Shown: positions 1 through 8,955, counted from the first letter of the stretch. The stretch is DNA of 64,000 nucleotides from Oceanospirillum sanctuarii (GCF_002150805.1 NZ_MTBA01000004.1:496001-560000); one strand, 5' to 3'. The notes: generated by a model from the letters alone, not told the origin. Numbers and translations are program-made.

Positions 1-241
1 TCATAGGCTTCAGCAGACCGAAAAAATCCCGCTTTTTCTGTTCAATATCAGGGGTATCGATCAGCTCACTTAAAGCTAAATCCAGAGTTTGAGGCTGAGA
101 GGGATAACCTGTAACAGATGATTTACCCCGACCTTCTGTCGGAATCGCCTCCAATAAAAAAAGTACAGGAAGCGCCAAAACCATCATCAGAGATATACCC
201 AGAAAGGGAAGTAGTTCTTTACGATCAGCAGTAACAGACAT
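1..241 (-). CDS. N-terminus of a membrane-anchored protein, possibly a peptidoglycan hydrolase (partial)
   Basis: The reading frame opens at an ATG (239-241) and runs off the left edge, so only about 80 codons are visible. After a short charged start there is one hydrophobic segment (about residues 10-32, FLGISLMMVLALPVLFLL), which looks like a signal anchor. The visible end (DTPDIEQKKRDFFGLLKPM) resembles the KK-x-x-FF-x-L-P stretch that opens many Bax-like glucosaminidase or lytic-transglycosylase domains. That resemblance is my inference from memory. The neighbouring M15 peptidase also points to cell-wall work. No good ribosome-binding site is visible. The frame is sound, the function is uncertain. 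Confidence 0.5.
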   Translation of the reverse strand, partial: MSVTADRKELLPFLGISLMMVLALPVLFLLEAIPTEGRGKSSVTGYPSQPQTLDLALSELIDTPDIEQKKRDFFGLLKPM

Positions 242-288
242 AAACAGGAATCCAGAAAATCTAAAAGACAGAATCGACACAACAAAAA

Positions 289-316
289 ATGCACAGCATT
301 TAGCTGTGCATTTTTG
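289..316 (-). terminator. Rho-independent terminator after the M15 peptidase gene
   Basis: A 7-bp stem (GCACAGC / GCTGTGC) with an ATTTA loop is flanked by A-rich and T-rich tracts on both sides. Read on the minus strand it is followed by ATTTTTTG and lies about 30 bases past the M15 peptidase stop. Confidence 0.7.
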
Positions 317-345
317 CATAAATCTTTATGGAGAGATGGCTAAAA

Positions 346-1359
346 TCAGACAACCTGAATGTGCCATGGCTCATAACGCACACCAAACTTATTATCATCA
401 GTGTAGCGCAGAGTCAGAAAGCCCAGATCCTGCAGTTTCTTATAAACATCAGTCTCAGCAAAATCTTCAGTGAAGTTGCGGTAACCAAAGCCCACTTTAC
501 CTACATCAAAATCGCCAACAGCATGATAAGAATAGCCAGGAGGCGCCAGAGAGCGGGAGGCTTTCGACATGTTGCCATCTGCCTGAGCCACTTTGGACAG
601 GAAGAGGTACATCTGCTTCACCGTACCACGGATACCTGAGGTCAGGACAATATCGTCACCAACGCCTTTTCTCAGCTTCTCGTAAAATGCCAGAGACTTA
701 CCTTTGAACAGGAAGTGACCTGTCTTCGGCACTTTCAACAGCTCTTTTGAAGGGATCCGTTGAGTCAGACCAGACATCACTTTCTCGCCATAGAAACCGT
801 AGGTATGGGCATCGGCAAAGAAGAGTTGTTCAAGATAATCCAGCTCGACCTTGGTAAATTCACCAACCTGAGAGAAGTTACGGCCATACTTGACCATCTG
901 ATCAAAACTGATCAGGTTAAAGTTACCGTGACCAACAGTTCGCTGAACCCGGGACATACGTGCCAGAGTCTGTTTAACCAGCTTGAACTCTTCAGGAGAG
1001 ATAAAGTAATCGTCTTCGAAGACTCCTTCGAAGTAACGAATCTTTTGCATGTACTCTTTGACATGCGGATCAGCTTTGGCAGCCTCAAGATCAGCCTGCA
1101 GATCCGCAACTTTGTTTTCCAGCTTACTCGGCGCTGAAACTTCATGGAAGTCAGCGGCAGCGGCATGCTCTTCAACAATATCCGCCAGTTTCTGGGGAAC
1201 ATCCGGCAGTGCAGAAACAGCGTTATCCTCTGCAACAGGCGCTACAGCAGCAAGATCTGATGACCCTTTACTTTGCAACAGCTGACGCATAACGGATCCG
1301 CTGCCCAAGGCAACAAAACCGCTGACTGACAATGCTTTTAAAATGCTTCTACGATCCAC
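346..1359 (-). CDS. M15 family (VanY/D-Ala-D-Ala carboxypeptidase-like) peptidase with Tat signal
   Basis: The C-terminal part (about residues 230-337) carries the M15 landmarks: SGIRGT, SYHAVGDFDVG (the S-x-H-x(3)-D zinc-ligand type motif) and a terminal EPWHIQ with the last catalytic-site His. The family cleaves D-Ala-containing peptidoglycan peptides in the periplasm. The N-terminus reads DRRSILKALSVSGFVALGSG, a twin-arginine export signal. The open frame begins at a TTG (1384-1386) without a ribosome-binding site. I prefer the GTG at 1357-1359, which gives M-D-R-R-S and has a GGACGG a few bases upstream. A middle region of about 150 residues is not recognised. The gene is monocistronic with its own terminator. 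Confidence 0.8.
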   Translation of the reverse strand: MDRRSILKALSVSGFVALGSGSVMRQLLQSKGSSDLAAVAPVAEDNAVSALPDVPQKLADIVEEHAAAADFHEVSAPSKLENKVADLQADLEAAKADPHVKEYMQKIRYFEGVFEDDYFISPEEFKLVKQTLARMSRVQRTVGHGNFNLISFDQMVKYGRNFSQVGEFTKVELDYLEQLFFADAHTYGFYGEKVMSGLTQRIPSKELLKVPKTGHFLFKGKSLAFYEKLRKGVGDDIVLTSGIRGTVKQMYLFLSKVAQADGNMSKASRSLAPPGYSYHAVGDFDVGKVGFGYRNFTEDFAETDVYKKLQDLGFLTLRYTDDNKFGVRYEPWHIQVV

Positions 1360-1573
1360 AACTACCGTCCAGTGTTTGGTCTGCAATCAAGAGCTTAAAG
1401 CTTAAACTCTATCTATTTTTCTGACAAGCCAGCCTATCGTACTAAAGCGGCTTTAAATCAGGCAAGTGCAAGATATTAATTACTTGTGACTCAATGTATC
1501 GGCACGAGTTCTTACCTCTACAGAATGAATCACTTAGAATATGTTCAGACGAACTAATAACAACGAGACAACC

Positions 1574-2512
1574 ATGCTTACAAAAGGTGTTTTACTGGAC
1601 GCTGACAGCCTCGGCGAGAACATCCGGTTTGATGGACTGGAAGAGTCCCTCGGGGAACTGACACTTTATGCCAAGACATCACCGAATGAGGTAATTGAGC
1701 GTATTCAGGACGCTGAAGTCATTCTGACTAATAAAGTAGTCATCAACGCAGAAGCCATCTCAAAGGCGAAAAAACTGAAACTGATCTGCGTGCTTGCAAC
1801 AGGCATGAATAATGTCGATCTGAAAGCTGCCGAAAGTGCCGGTATTCCGGTACGTAATGCTGTCGCCTACGGCACCAACAGTGTCGCTCAACACACCCTG
1901 ATGCTGATGCTGATGCTGGCGACCCGTCAGCCGCTGTATCAGAAAGCTGTCGCAGGCGGTGAATGGAACCAAAGTCCGTTCTTCTGCCTGATGCAGCATC
2001 CTGTTTCCGAACTGGCTGGCAAGCATCTTGTCATCGTGGGTTCAGGTGTTCTCGGCAGTAAAGTTGCGCAACTGGCCGAAGCCTTTGACATGAAAGTCAG
2101 CTTCAGTGCCCGCCCGGGCAATGAAGCCAATGATCAGAGATTGCCTCTCGATCAGTTACTGCCTCAGGCCGATATTTTATCCCTACATTGTCCGCTGACA
2201 GAAGCCACTGAAAACCTGATTAATGAAGCTCGTCTGAACAAGACCAAACCAGAACTTCTGATCGTTAATTGCGCCCGTGGCGGCATTGTGAATGAAGATG
2301 CCGTTCTGAGTGCACTTAAAAACAGCCAGATCAGTGGTTATGCCACAGACGTTCTGACTCAGGAGCCTCCGGTTAACGGCAACCCTCTGCTGGATGCGTT
2401 GCAGGACAACCTCAACCTGATCGTCACCCCACACAACGCCTGGATTTCGCAAAATGCCAGACAGAACATCGTCGATCAGGCCGCAAAATCCATTCAAACC
2501 TTTAGCCAGTGA
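1574..2512 (+). CDS. D-2-hydroxyacid dehydrogenase (glycerate dehydrogenase/hydroxypyruvate reductase-like)
   Basis: This is a NAD(P)-dependent oxidoreductase of the D-isomer-specific 2-hydroxyacid dehydrogenase family, about 312 residues as usual. It shows the Rossmann motif GSGVLGSK (about residue 155), the substrate-loop CPLTEAT, the signature CARGGIVNEDAV with the catalytic-region Arg, and TPHNAWIS with the catalytic His. The start VLLDADSLG fits HprA-type glycerate/hydroxypyruvate enzymes. The frame is open from an ATG at 1541, but the family N-terminus begins at the ATG at 1574. rsuA follows 15 bases downstream, so the two are probably co-transcribed. The exact substrate cannot be told from sequence. 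Confidence 0.88.
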   Translation: MLTKGVLLDADSLGENIRFDGLEESLGELTLYAKTSPNEVIERIQDAEVILTNKVVINAEAISKAKKLKLICVLATGMNNVDLKAAESAGIPVRNAVAYGTNSVAQHTLMLMLMLATRQPLYQKAVAGGEWNQSPFFCLMQHPVSELAGKHLVIVGSGVLGSKVAQLAEAFDMKVSFSARPGNEANDQRLPLDQLLPQADILSLHCPLTEATENLINEARLNKTKPELLIVNCARGGIVNEDAVLSALKNSQISGYATDVLTQEPPVNGNPLLDALQDNLNLIVTPHNAWISQNARQNIVDQAAKSIQTFSQ

Positions 2513-2527
2513 GTACCCGATTGAACC

Positions 2528-3226
2528 ATGCGTCTCGATAAATTTATTTGCCACCACACCGGAATCTCCCGAGCTGATGCCAAGCGCGTCCTGAAGCAGG
2601 AGATGGTCACTGTTGATGAAGCAGTCATTAAAGATCCCGGTTTTAAAGTCACCGACGATATGGATGTGGAGCTGGAAGGCCGACCTCTGGGTGCCGTTAA
2701 GCCGCGTTACTTTATGCTTAATAAGGTAGCTAATACTCTGTGTTCGACCATTGATGAAGAATACCCATCGGTGCTCAGCTATATGGATCTTCCGAACACT
2801 AAGGGACTGCATATCGCTGGCCGTCTTGATGTGGACACCACAGGTCTGGTTCTCATTACCGATGATGGTCAATGGTCTCATCAGATTACATCACCGAAAA
2901 AAGCCTGCATGAAACGCTATCGTGCATGGCTGGCTGAACCTTTAGTGGCTGACGCTGAAAAGCAGTTTGCCGAAGGGGTACAGCTGCACAATGAGCTGGA
3001 ACTGACCAAACCTGCCATACTGGAACGTATCTCCGATACGGAAGTCCTGCTCAGCATCAGTGAAGGCAAATACCATCAGGTAAAACGTATGTTCGCAGCC
3101 ATGGACAACAAAGTAATGCAGCTGCATCGTGAACAGATCGGTGAGATTGCCCTGGATCCGGATCTGGAAGAAGGCGAATGGCGGGAGCTTACTGACGCTG
3201 AAATCAACAGCGTCTGGCAAAAATAG
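2528..3226 (+). CDS. rsuA: 16S rRNA pseudouridine(516) synthase RsuA
   Basis: This enzyme isomerises a single uridine of 16S rRNA in the small ribosomal subunit. The N-terminal S4 RNA-binding domain (MRLDKFICHHTGISRADAKRV onward, about residues 1-60) is followed by the catalytic domain with GRLDVDTTGL, which contains the essential Asp. Further family marks are YFMLNKV and EGKYHQVKRMF. The length of 232 matches RsuA (about 231 in E. coli) rather than the longer RluB/RluE/RluF paralogues. It lies directly downstream of the dehydrogenase gene, and a strong hairpin terminator follows. Confidence 0.9.
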   Translation: MRLDKFICHHTGISRADAKRVLKQEMVTVDEAVIKDPGFKVTDDMDVELEGRPLGAVKPRYFMLNKVANTLCSTIDEEYPSVLSYMDLPNTKGLHIAGRLDVDTTGLVLITDDGQWSHQITSPKKACMKRYRAWLAEPLVADAEKQFAEGVQLHNELELTKPAILERISDTEVLLSISEGKYHQVKRMFAAMDNKVMQLHREQIGEIALDPDLEEGEWRELTDAEINSVWQK

Positions 3227-3253
3227 ATAAGTATCGCTTCGTCAAACGATCAT

Positions 3254-3285
3254 AAACAAAGGGCAGAATTTTCTGCCCTTTGTTT
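3254..3285. terminator. Bidirectional terminator between rsuA and the patatin gene
   Basis: A perfect 15-bp inverted repeat (AAACAAAGGGCAGAA and its complement) with a 2-base centre ends in TTTGTTTTA on the plus strand and in TTTGTTTATG on the minus strand. It separates two convergent genes. Confidence 0.88.
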
Positions 3286-3308
3286 TATAATCACAATACC
3301 TAAGGCAG

Positions 3309-4256
3309 TCAGTAAACCTCATGCCCATGGGGGATTATCACATGCTGCCCCTGAGTTTTTGCATCCACCGACTTGAGCGCCTTCAGGCAAAGCGCTGCTC
3401 TTTGATAACCCAGATCGATCATCTCTGCCGCACGGTTAAACTCTAAAGTACCGCAAGCGTTTCGCGCGATCTCCACTACCATATCCGGCGGATAAACAGC
3501 CAGCTTCTGCCGTGCCAGCGTACTTTGCATCGCATCGAAGGCCTGGTTAGCAATTTCAGATGCAGACCAGTCCCGTTCTTCACGTTCCTGCTCCGGCTTT
3601 TGGAAATTCTTAAAGAAACGGGCAATCTTATTCTGCAGGTCCGGATTTTCGTCCTTCTCAACAGATATCCTTTTATGGGGCGTTGAAGACTCTTCCTGAA
3701 CCCGTGCGCCCAGATTGACCGCAATGGTCAGATCCGTCTTATCGCCAAACGTCGGGGCGATCGGAACCGGATTTAGTACGCCACCATCAATCAGGGTTAA
3801 ACCATCAATCTGAACCGGAGTGAAGAACATAGGCAAGGAGATAGAAGCGCGAATCGCCTGAAAAAGAGACCCGGAGTTAAGCCAAACCTCTCGCTCGCCA
3901 CGAATGTCTGTTGCAACAGCAGTGAAACTGACCGGAAGATCCTCGATGGTTTTATCACCAACCAGATCCGTCAGGGTGTTAATAATTTTATCACCCTTGA
4001 TCAGTCCGCCCCGCCCCCAGGAAATATCCATCAGGGTCACCATATCCGCTTTGGTGATCGCACGAACCCACCTTTCAAACTCCCCCAACTTGCCGGCAGC
4101 ATAGATACCGCCAACCAGAGCTCCAATGGAGCTTCCGGAAACAGAGGCTATTTCAAAACCATTCTCTTCCAGCCAGCGGATCACACCAATATGAGCCAGA
4201 CCTTTAGCCCCGCCACTGCCAAGAACCAGTGACACCCGCTTTTTATCCGATCCCAT
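3309..4256 (-). CDS. Patatin-like phospholipase (RssA-type)
   Basis: This is a serine lipid acyl hydrolase of the patatin family. The oxyanion-hole loop GSGGAKG (residues 13-19), the nucleophile elbow GSSIG (about 41-45) and the catalytic Asp in LIDGGVLNPVP (about 155) are all present, so the Ser-Asp dyad is intact. There is no signal peptide, which suggests a cytoplasmic or membrane-peripheral enzyme. At 315 residues it resembles E. coli RssA, whose physiological substrate is unknown. About 110 C-terminal residues beyond the catalytic domain (KRISVEKDENPDLQNKI and on) are charged and not assigned. Confidence 0.85.
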   Translation of the reverse strand: MGSDKKRVSLVLGSGGAKGLAHIGVIRWLEENGFEIASVSGSSIGALVGGIYAAGKLGEFERWVRAITKADMVTLMDISWGRGGLIKGDKIINTLTDLVGDKTIEDLPVSFTAVATDIRGEREVWLNSGSLFQAIRASISLPMFFTPVQIDGLTLIDGGVLNPVPIAPTFGDKTDLTIAVNLGARVQEESSTPHKRISVEKDENPDLQNKIARFFKNFQKPEQEREERDWSASEIANQAFDAMQSTLARQKLAVYPPDMVVEIARNACGTLEFNRAAEMIDLGYQRAALCLKALKSVDAKTQGQHVIIPHGHEVY

Positions 4257-4415
4257 CCTAAATTCATCCTTCTGAAAAAAAATGCTTCAACATACTAAGC
4301 GAAATTAACGTGATCACTCTATCCTTTAGTCTGGTTTATGAAAAAATTATTCACCTGACAAATGACATACAATTAAAATTCATTTTTAACGTCGAAGATA
4401 AAAAAGGAATCAGGG

Positions 4416-7322
4416 ATGAAACTCATCCGGAAGGGTATCTCGCTCCAGTGGCTTATTGGCGGCGCTATGTTTTCTGCCATGTTACTGCTGAGCGTACTGC
4501 TGGTTTTCCAGAACTATCAGAGCAACAAAAATGCACTGCTTATTGCCACAACTGAATCTGCCCGCCAGCTAAGCGACACTCTGAACGAGAAGGCGAAACG
4601 TCTGACCGGCCCCGCGCAAAGTGCACTCAAAATTCTCAGTTACGACCCCCTCCTTCAGGCATCCAGCCTCGAACAACGCCAACAAAGGCTCCCGGTTCTT
4701 TTTGAAACCTTGCGCTCAAATGATGTACTCAGTGCCATCTACGTCGGCTACACCAATGGTGAATTTTTTCTGCTTCGGGAACTGAGTAACTCAAATCTCC
4801 GACTCAGCCTTAATCCGCCAACTGAAAGTCACTATCTGCTGCAAAGTGTGCATTTAACGCCAGCAGGTATGCAGCAAGTCTGGTTCTACTATGACCAGGA
4901 ACGCAGACTTCTGAAGCAGGAAGTTAAAACCGATACTAAGTTCGACCCAAGAACCCGCCCCTGGTTTAAGCGAGCCTCGGAAAATAAAGAACAGATTCTG
5001 ACCAACCCTTATCTCTTTTACACCACCCGTGAAATCGGCATTACCCTTGCTCAACAGGGAAGGAACAGCGCCAATATCATAGGAATGGATGCCGCTGTAG
5101 ATGACCTTGCCGCTCAGATATCAGCGCTTCAGCTGACTAAGGGCAGCCAACTGGCAATTGTTGATGATAAAGATCAGATTTTGGCTCACAGCGACACCGA
5201 GAAAATCATTATTCAGGAAGATAAATATTATCGCCTGAATACCCTGCACGAACTGAATAACTCCATCCTTCGACAGATCTCTGACGATCCGAACGCCAAC
5301 AATCTGCTGAACCGTTTCACTGCCGAAGACGCAAGCTGGTATGGTCTCTCGCTGCCTCTGACTGGCTTAAACGGCCATAACATCCGTATTCTGCTGGCAG
5401 TTCCAGCAGATGAGCTTCTGGCCGGTGCTAAAGAAGTAATCCTGACCCAGTCGATGTGGACACTGATCGTCATCCTGCTGGTACTCACCTTAGGGCTTTA
5501 TAGTGGTTCGCGTATTGGAACAGCCTTCCGACAACTGACCGATCAGGTTCGCGCTTTATCCGGTTTTGACTTCAGCTCAAGGGTACGCATCCGCTCTGAC
5601 ATTCGGGAGGCGAAAGAGCTGAGCCGCGTAGTGAGTAATATGTCCCGTACCATCGGCAGCTTTCAGGCCATAAGCCTCTGCCTCAACCGCGAAAGCGATC
5701 TGGAGAAAATGCTGGATGGTGTTTTGGAACACCTGGTCACTGCTGCCGGTATGAACTCAGGTGCTATCTATCTGTATGAGAGTGACAATAGCAACTTTGT
5801 GCTCGCCAGCAGAACAGGCAACAAACCAGACAGCACGTCTGATAACACTTCCGACAACAAAGATTACCCTCAACGCCTGACCGAACAGGGTCAGGATGAT
5901 GGCAGCATCCTGCACCACACTCTGGAGCAACTGGAAGCACCGGAAAAAAGCCTGGTGATCTCCCTGCGTCGTCGGGACGATAGTCTGGAAGGCTTACTGG
6001 TAATGCGTTGGGATAAGGTTCCGCGCAACAAAAAAGCCCTGATTCGTTTTGTTTCTGAGCTGGCAGGCTCTGCCGCTGTGGCTATCGAAACCCGCCGACT
6101 GATCGACGGCCAGAAAGAACTGATCGATGGCATTCTGCACCTGCTGGCAGATGCTATTGATGCCAAATCCCCTTATACCAGCGGCCACTGTGAGCGTGTA
6201 CCCCAACTTGCCTTCCAGTTGATTGATACTCTTACCGAACAAAAAGAAGGTGCTTATGCCAACTTCAGGCTGGGCACCCGTGACAAGGAAGCCTTCCGTA
6301 TCGCCGCATGGTTGCATGACTGTGGCAAGATCCTGAGCCCTGAGCATGTGATCGACAAGGCCACCCGACTGGAGACAATCTTCAACCGTATCCATGAAAT
6401 TCGCACGCGCTTTGAAGTGCTCTGGCGTGATGCCGAAATCGAGTACTGGCAGAAACGTGCAGCGGGCGAACCGGATGAAGCTTTGAGAAAAGAGCTGGAA
6501 CAGCGCCAACAGGAATTGCAGGAGCAGTTCCACTTTATTGCGAAAGCCAACGAAGGTGCTGAATCCACACCGCCTGACTCCGTAGCCCGGATTCACCAGA
6601 TTGGCGATCAGGAGTGGGTGCGTCATTTCGATAACACTCTGGGGCTTTCCCACGAAGAATTGCTACGTCTGAAGCCGGAAAGCCAGCCATCACTACCTGC
6701 TACAGAGAAACTGCTAGCCGATAAACCGGAACATATCATTCCCTGGGATGAAGGTCGCCGACCTCCGGTTGAAGCGGATAACCCGGATAACATCTGGGGC
6801 TTCGATATGCAGCTGCCGGAGCATTCCTTTAATCAGGGCGAGCGTCATAATCTGACGATTCCGTTTGGCACCCTGACCTCAGAAGAACGCTTTAAAATCA
6901 ACGAGCATATTGTTCATACCATCATCATGCTGAGCACCCTGCCACTGCCGGATTACCTGAAGCAGGTACCGCATATTGCCGGGAATCACCATGAACGGAT
7001 TGATGGGCAGGGATACCCCAGAAAGCTCAAAGGTGATGCGATGAACACGCAGGAAAAAGTGATGGCTGTCGCCGACATTTTTGAAGCGCTGACCGCCTCT
7101 GACCGCCCCTACAAGAAACCTAAAACAGTAAGTGAATCACTCAATATTATGGTGAAAATGTCCCTGAACGGACATATCGATCCGGTATTGATGACCACGC
7201 TTCTTAGAGAGCAAAGTTTCAGCCGATATGCAGAAGGTTTCCTGACAGAAGAGCAGAATGACGCTGTAGACTACGCAGCCTTAATCGATCAGCTCAACGC
7301 CCCTCAGCTGGAACCAGCCTGA
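4416..7322 (+). CDS. Membrane sensor with GAF and HD-GYP domains (predicted c-di-GMP phosphodiesterase)
   Basis: At 968 residues this is a multidomain receptor. TM1 (about residues 11-33) and TM2 (about 345-367) flank a periplasmic region of the double-Cache type. A HAMP-like linker (about 370-420), a GAF domain (LEKMLDGVLEHLVTAAGMNSGAIYLYE, about 430-560) and an HD-GYP domain follow. HD-GYP marks are HCERVPQLA (about 590), WLHDCGK (about 631) and HHERIDGQGYP (about 858), so the metal site looks complete. About 220 residues separate HD and HH, far more than usual, because of an insertion rich in Glu, Gln and Arg. The start has AAGGAATCAGGG just ahead. It appears monocistronic. The periplasmic ligand is unknown. 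Confidence 0.9.
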   Translation: MKLIRKGISLQWLIGGAMFSAMLLLSVLLVFQNYQSNKNALLIATTESARQLSDTLNEKAKRLTGPAQSALKILSYDPLLQASSLEQRQQRLPVLFETLRSNDVLSAIYVGYTNGEFFLLRELSNSNLRLSLNPPTESHYLLQSVHLTPAGMQQVWFYYDQERRLLKQEVKTDTKFDPRTRPWFKRASENKEQILTNPYLFYTTREIGITLAQQGRNSANIIGMDAAVDDLAAQISALQLTKGSQLAIVDDKDQILAHSDTEKIIIQEDKYYRLNTLHELNNSILRQISDDPNANNLLNRFTAEDASWYGLSLPLTGLNGHNIRILLAVPADELLAGAKEVILTQSMWTLIVILLVLTLGLYSGSRIGTAFRQLTDQVRALSGFDFSSRVRIRSDIREAKELSRVVSNMSRTIGSFQAISLCLNRESDLEKMLDGVLEHLVTAAGMNSGAIYLYESDNSNFVLASRTGNKPDSTSDNTSDNKDYPQRLTEQGQDDGSILHHTLEQLEAPEKSLVISLRRRDDSLEGLLVMRWDKVPRNKKALIRFVSELAGSAAVAIETRRLIDGQKELIDGILHLLADAIDAKSPYTSGHCERVPQLAFQLIDTLTEQKEGAYANFRLGTRDKEAFRIAAWLHDCGKILSPEHVIDKATRLETIFNRIHEIRTRFEVLWRDAEIEYWQKRAAGEPDEALRKELEQRQQELQEQFHFIAKANEGAESTPPDSVARIHQIGDQEWVRHFDNTLGLSHEELLRLKPESQPSLPATEKLLADKPEHIIPWDEGRRPPVEADNPDNIWGFDMQLPEHSFNQGERHNLTIPFGTLTSEERFKINEHIVHTIIMLSTLPLPDYLKQVPHIAGNHHERIDGQGYPRKLKGDAMNTQEKVMAVADIFEALTASDRPYKKPKTVSESLNIMVKMSLNGHIDPVLMTTLLREQSFSRYAEGFLTEEQNDAVDYAALIDQLNAPQLEPA

Positions 7323-7387
7323 GTCGAGGATCTTAACTCGCACTTTAGTCAATAGCCTCAGGCTGAAACAGAAGCGTGAATCGGAAA

Positions 7388-7420
7388 TAAAAAAAGCCGC
7401 CATCCCAAACGGGTGGCGGC
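7388..7420 (-). terminator. Strong Rho-independent terminator (minus strand)
   Basis: On the minus strand, GCCGCCA-CCC-GTTT-GGG-A-TGGCGGC forms a 10-bp stem with one bulged A, followed by TTTTTTTATT. On the plus strand no T-run follows, so it serves minus-strand transcription. The nearest minus-strand gene ends about 195 bases away. Confidence 0.8.
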
Positions 7421-7500
7421 TAGTTGCACAAACAAGGAACCTTCATGAAAAACAGGCTTAGGCAGACCTGTGATCTTGCTTCACTTATTGCAGAAGATTA
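7388..7500 (-). ncRNA. Candidate small RNA or long 3' UTR downstream of the FKBP gene
   Basis: No ORF of any quality occupies 7421-7615. On the minus strand the stretch carries a CAGG/CCTG hairpin, an AAGG-TT-CCTT mini-hairpin and the strong terminator above. A TAATCT at about 7492-7497 could be a -10 element, but no good -35 is visible. The RNA may be an independent small RNA or simply the processed 3' UTR of the FKBP mRNA. No known family is recognised. Confidence 0.3.
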
Positions 7501-7615
7501 GAAGGCAGAATCATGAATCAGTTCCCGTCTTTCACCACATCAGAAACTGAAAAATCAATCAAAAGCCTCATTTCTCTTGTTTATAGCAGTATTTTCTTAA
7601 TTAAAACCGGCAAGA

Positions 7616-8092
7616 TTAGGGATTAATCTTAATCAACTCAACATCAAAAATAAGTACAGAACCCGCCGGAATACGACCGACTGAACGGTTGCCATAAGCC
7701 AGCTGACTTGGGATATAGAAACGGGTCTTTTCACCTTCAACCATCAGCTGCACACCTTCGGTCCAGCCAGGAATCACCTGATTCAACCCAAAGTCGATCG
7801 GCTGACCACGATCCACAGAGCTATCAAACACAGTGCCATTCAGCAAAGTACCGTGATAGTGCACTTTAACGCGGTCATTGGCTTTTGGGTGAGCCTCACC
7901 TGAACCTGCTTCCAGTACCTTGTACTGCAGGCCGGATTTGGTTGTTACGACACCTTCTTCCTGAGCATTGCTGTTCAGAAATGCCTGACCTTCCTGCACA
8001 TTTTCAGCAACGGTTTTACGGTCATCCGTCAGACGTTTAAAAATAAAGAACGCGACAATCACAATTACCGCAATAATAATTACTCGAGTCAC
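7616..8092 (-). CDS. Membrane-anchored FKBP-type peptidyl-prolyl cis-trans isomerase
   Basis: This is predicted to catalyse prolyl isomerisation and assist folding of exported proteins. Residues 3-18 (RVIIIAVIVIVAFFIF) form a signal anchor. The FKBP domain fills residues 50-158: GLQYKVLEAGSG, VKVHYHGTLLNGTVFDSS, VIPGWTEGVQLM, IPSQLAYG, IPAGSVLIFDVELI. The usual FKBP active-site aromatics and the FDSS Asp are present. The E. coli FklB dimerisation domain is missing and is replaced by the membrane anchor. The start is GTG at 8090-8092, supported by AAGGA eight bases upstream. Confidence 0.9.
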   Translation of the reverse strand: MTRVIIIAVIVIVAFFIFKRLTDDRKTVAENVQEGQAFLNSNAQEEGVVTTKSGLQYKVLEAGSGEAHPKANDRVKVHYHGTLLNGTVFDSSVDRGQPIDFGLNQVIPGWTEGVQLMVEGEKTRFYIPSQLAYGNRSVGRIPAGSVLIFDVELIKINP

Positions 8093-8251
8093 AGAGAGTT
8101 TCCTTGCTAGCAGAGTTAGGGTCTAAAAATCCGAAGTTCCAGAGTCAGACAATCGGTTTTCCAGACAACCAAAAGGGTAAGAAATTTGCGCTCATGCTAG
8201 AGCAGGCTGATAAAAAAGCAAGTACCGGCGTCCAGAAACAAAGAAACGCTA

Positions 8252-8848
8252 TTAACCAGACTTGCGCCACTCCAACAAACGATTGTTGGCAGGCATGGAG
8301 TGATCCTTCTCCAGAACAAAGCCTGCTGACTTCGCCAACTGTTCGATAGCTTCAAAATCCCGGATACCGCTTAAGGGATCACGCTCCCGAAGGAAATGAT
8401 CAAAAGCCTGATTACTCTCACTGGTATAAGCCCCCCGATAATTAAAAGGGCCGTAGATACAGAGTTTACCGGCCTCAGGCAGCAAAGCCCCCGCGCCTTT
8501 AAAGAAGGCCTCAACCATCGCCCAGGACGTAATGTGCAGAGTATTGGCGGTAAAAACAGCATCGGCCTGAACCACCGGCCATTGAGCCTGAGTCACATCA
8601 AGCTCAACTGGTTGCAGTAGATTACCCCCGGCGTATTCATTGCACCAAAGCTTTACCCCCGGCAGATAAATAGCCTGATCAGAAGGCTGCCATCGCAGAT
8701 GAGGCAGATGCTCAGCCATATAAACCGCATGCTGGCCAGTTCCGCTCCCTACCTCCAGAACCTGCGAAACTTCACTAAAAGCATCTTTCAAAACCTCAAG
8801 AATCGGCGCTTTGTTGTTTTCACAAGCCTGAGAGAAGGGTTTGGTCAT
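8252..8848 (-). CDS. DUF938 family SAM-dependent methyltransferase-like protein
   Basis: This is a 198-residue class I methyltransferase-like protein. The SAM-binding motif VLEVGSGTGQHAVYMA lies at about residues 35-50, followed by WQPSDQ (acidic loop region), VFTANTLHI and LCIYGPFNYRG. This pattern is typical of the DUF938 family, whose substrate is not known to me. The open frame extends to a TTG two codons further upstream, but the ATG at 8846-8848 gives the more natural start. It stands alone between the FKBP gene and the enoyl-CoA hydratase gene, all on the minus strand. Confidence 0.82.
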   Translation of the reverse strand: MTKPFSQACENNKAPILEVLKDAFSEVSQVLEVGSGTGQHAVYMAEHLPHLRWQPSDQAIYLPGVKLWCNEYAGGNLLQPVELDVTQAQWPVVQADAVFTANTLHITSWAMVEAFFKGAGALLPEAGKLCIYGPFNYRGAYTSESNQAFDHFLRERDPLSGIRDFEAIEQLAKSAGFVLEKDHSMPANNRLLEWRKSG

Positions 8849-8955
8849 GGGCAATCCTGTACTGATTTAAGAAATGATCGAAAGCGACAATAACTTAGCA
8901 ACACCGCTTTCCAGAGCTACTTAACTGAGCCACTTAACTTACCTACTGAACTAAA

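Noticed and set aside
2183-2881. Minus-strand frame spanning the dehydrogenase-rsuA junction
   Set aside because: It covers two well-supported plus-strand genes and has no domain, signal or ribosome-binding site.
5994-6653. 219-codon minus-strand frame inside the HD-GYP gene
   Set aside because: It is antisense to a conserved domain region and has no supporting features.
8104-8349. 81-codon plus-strand frame between the FKBP and DUF938 genes
   Set aside because: It runs into the DUF938 gene on the other strand, has no ribosome-binding site, and has a composition like random sequence.
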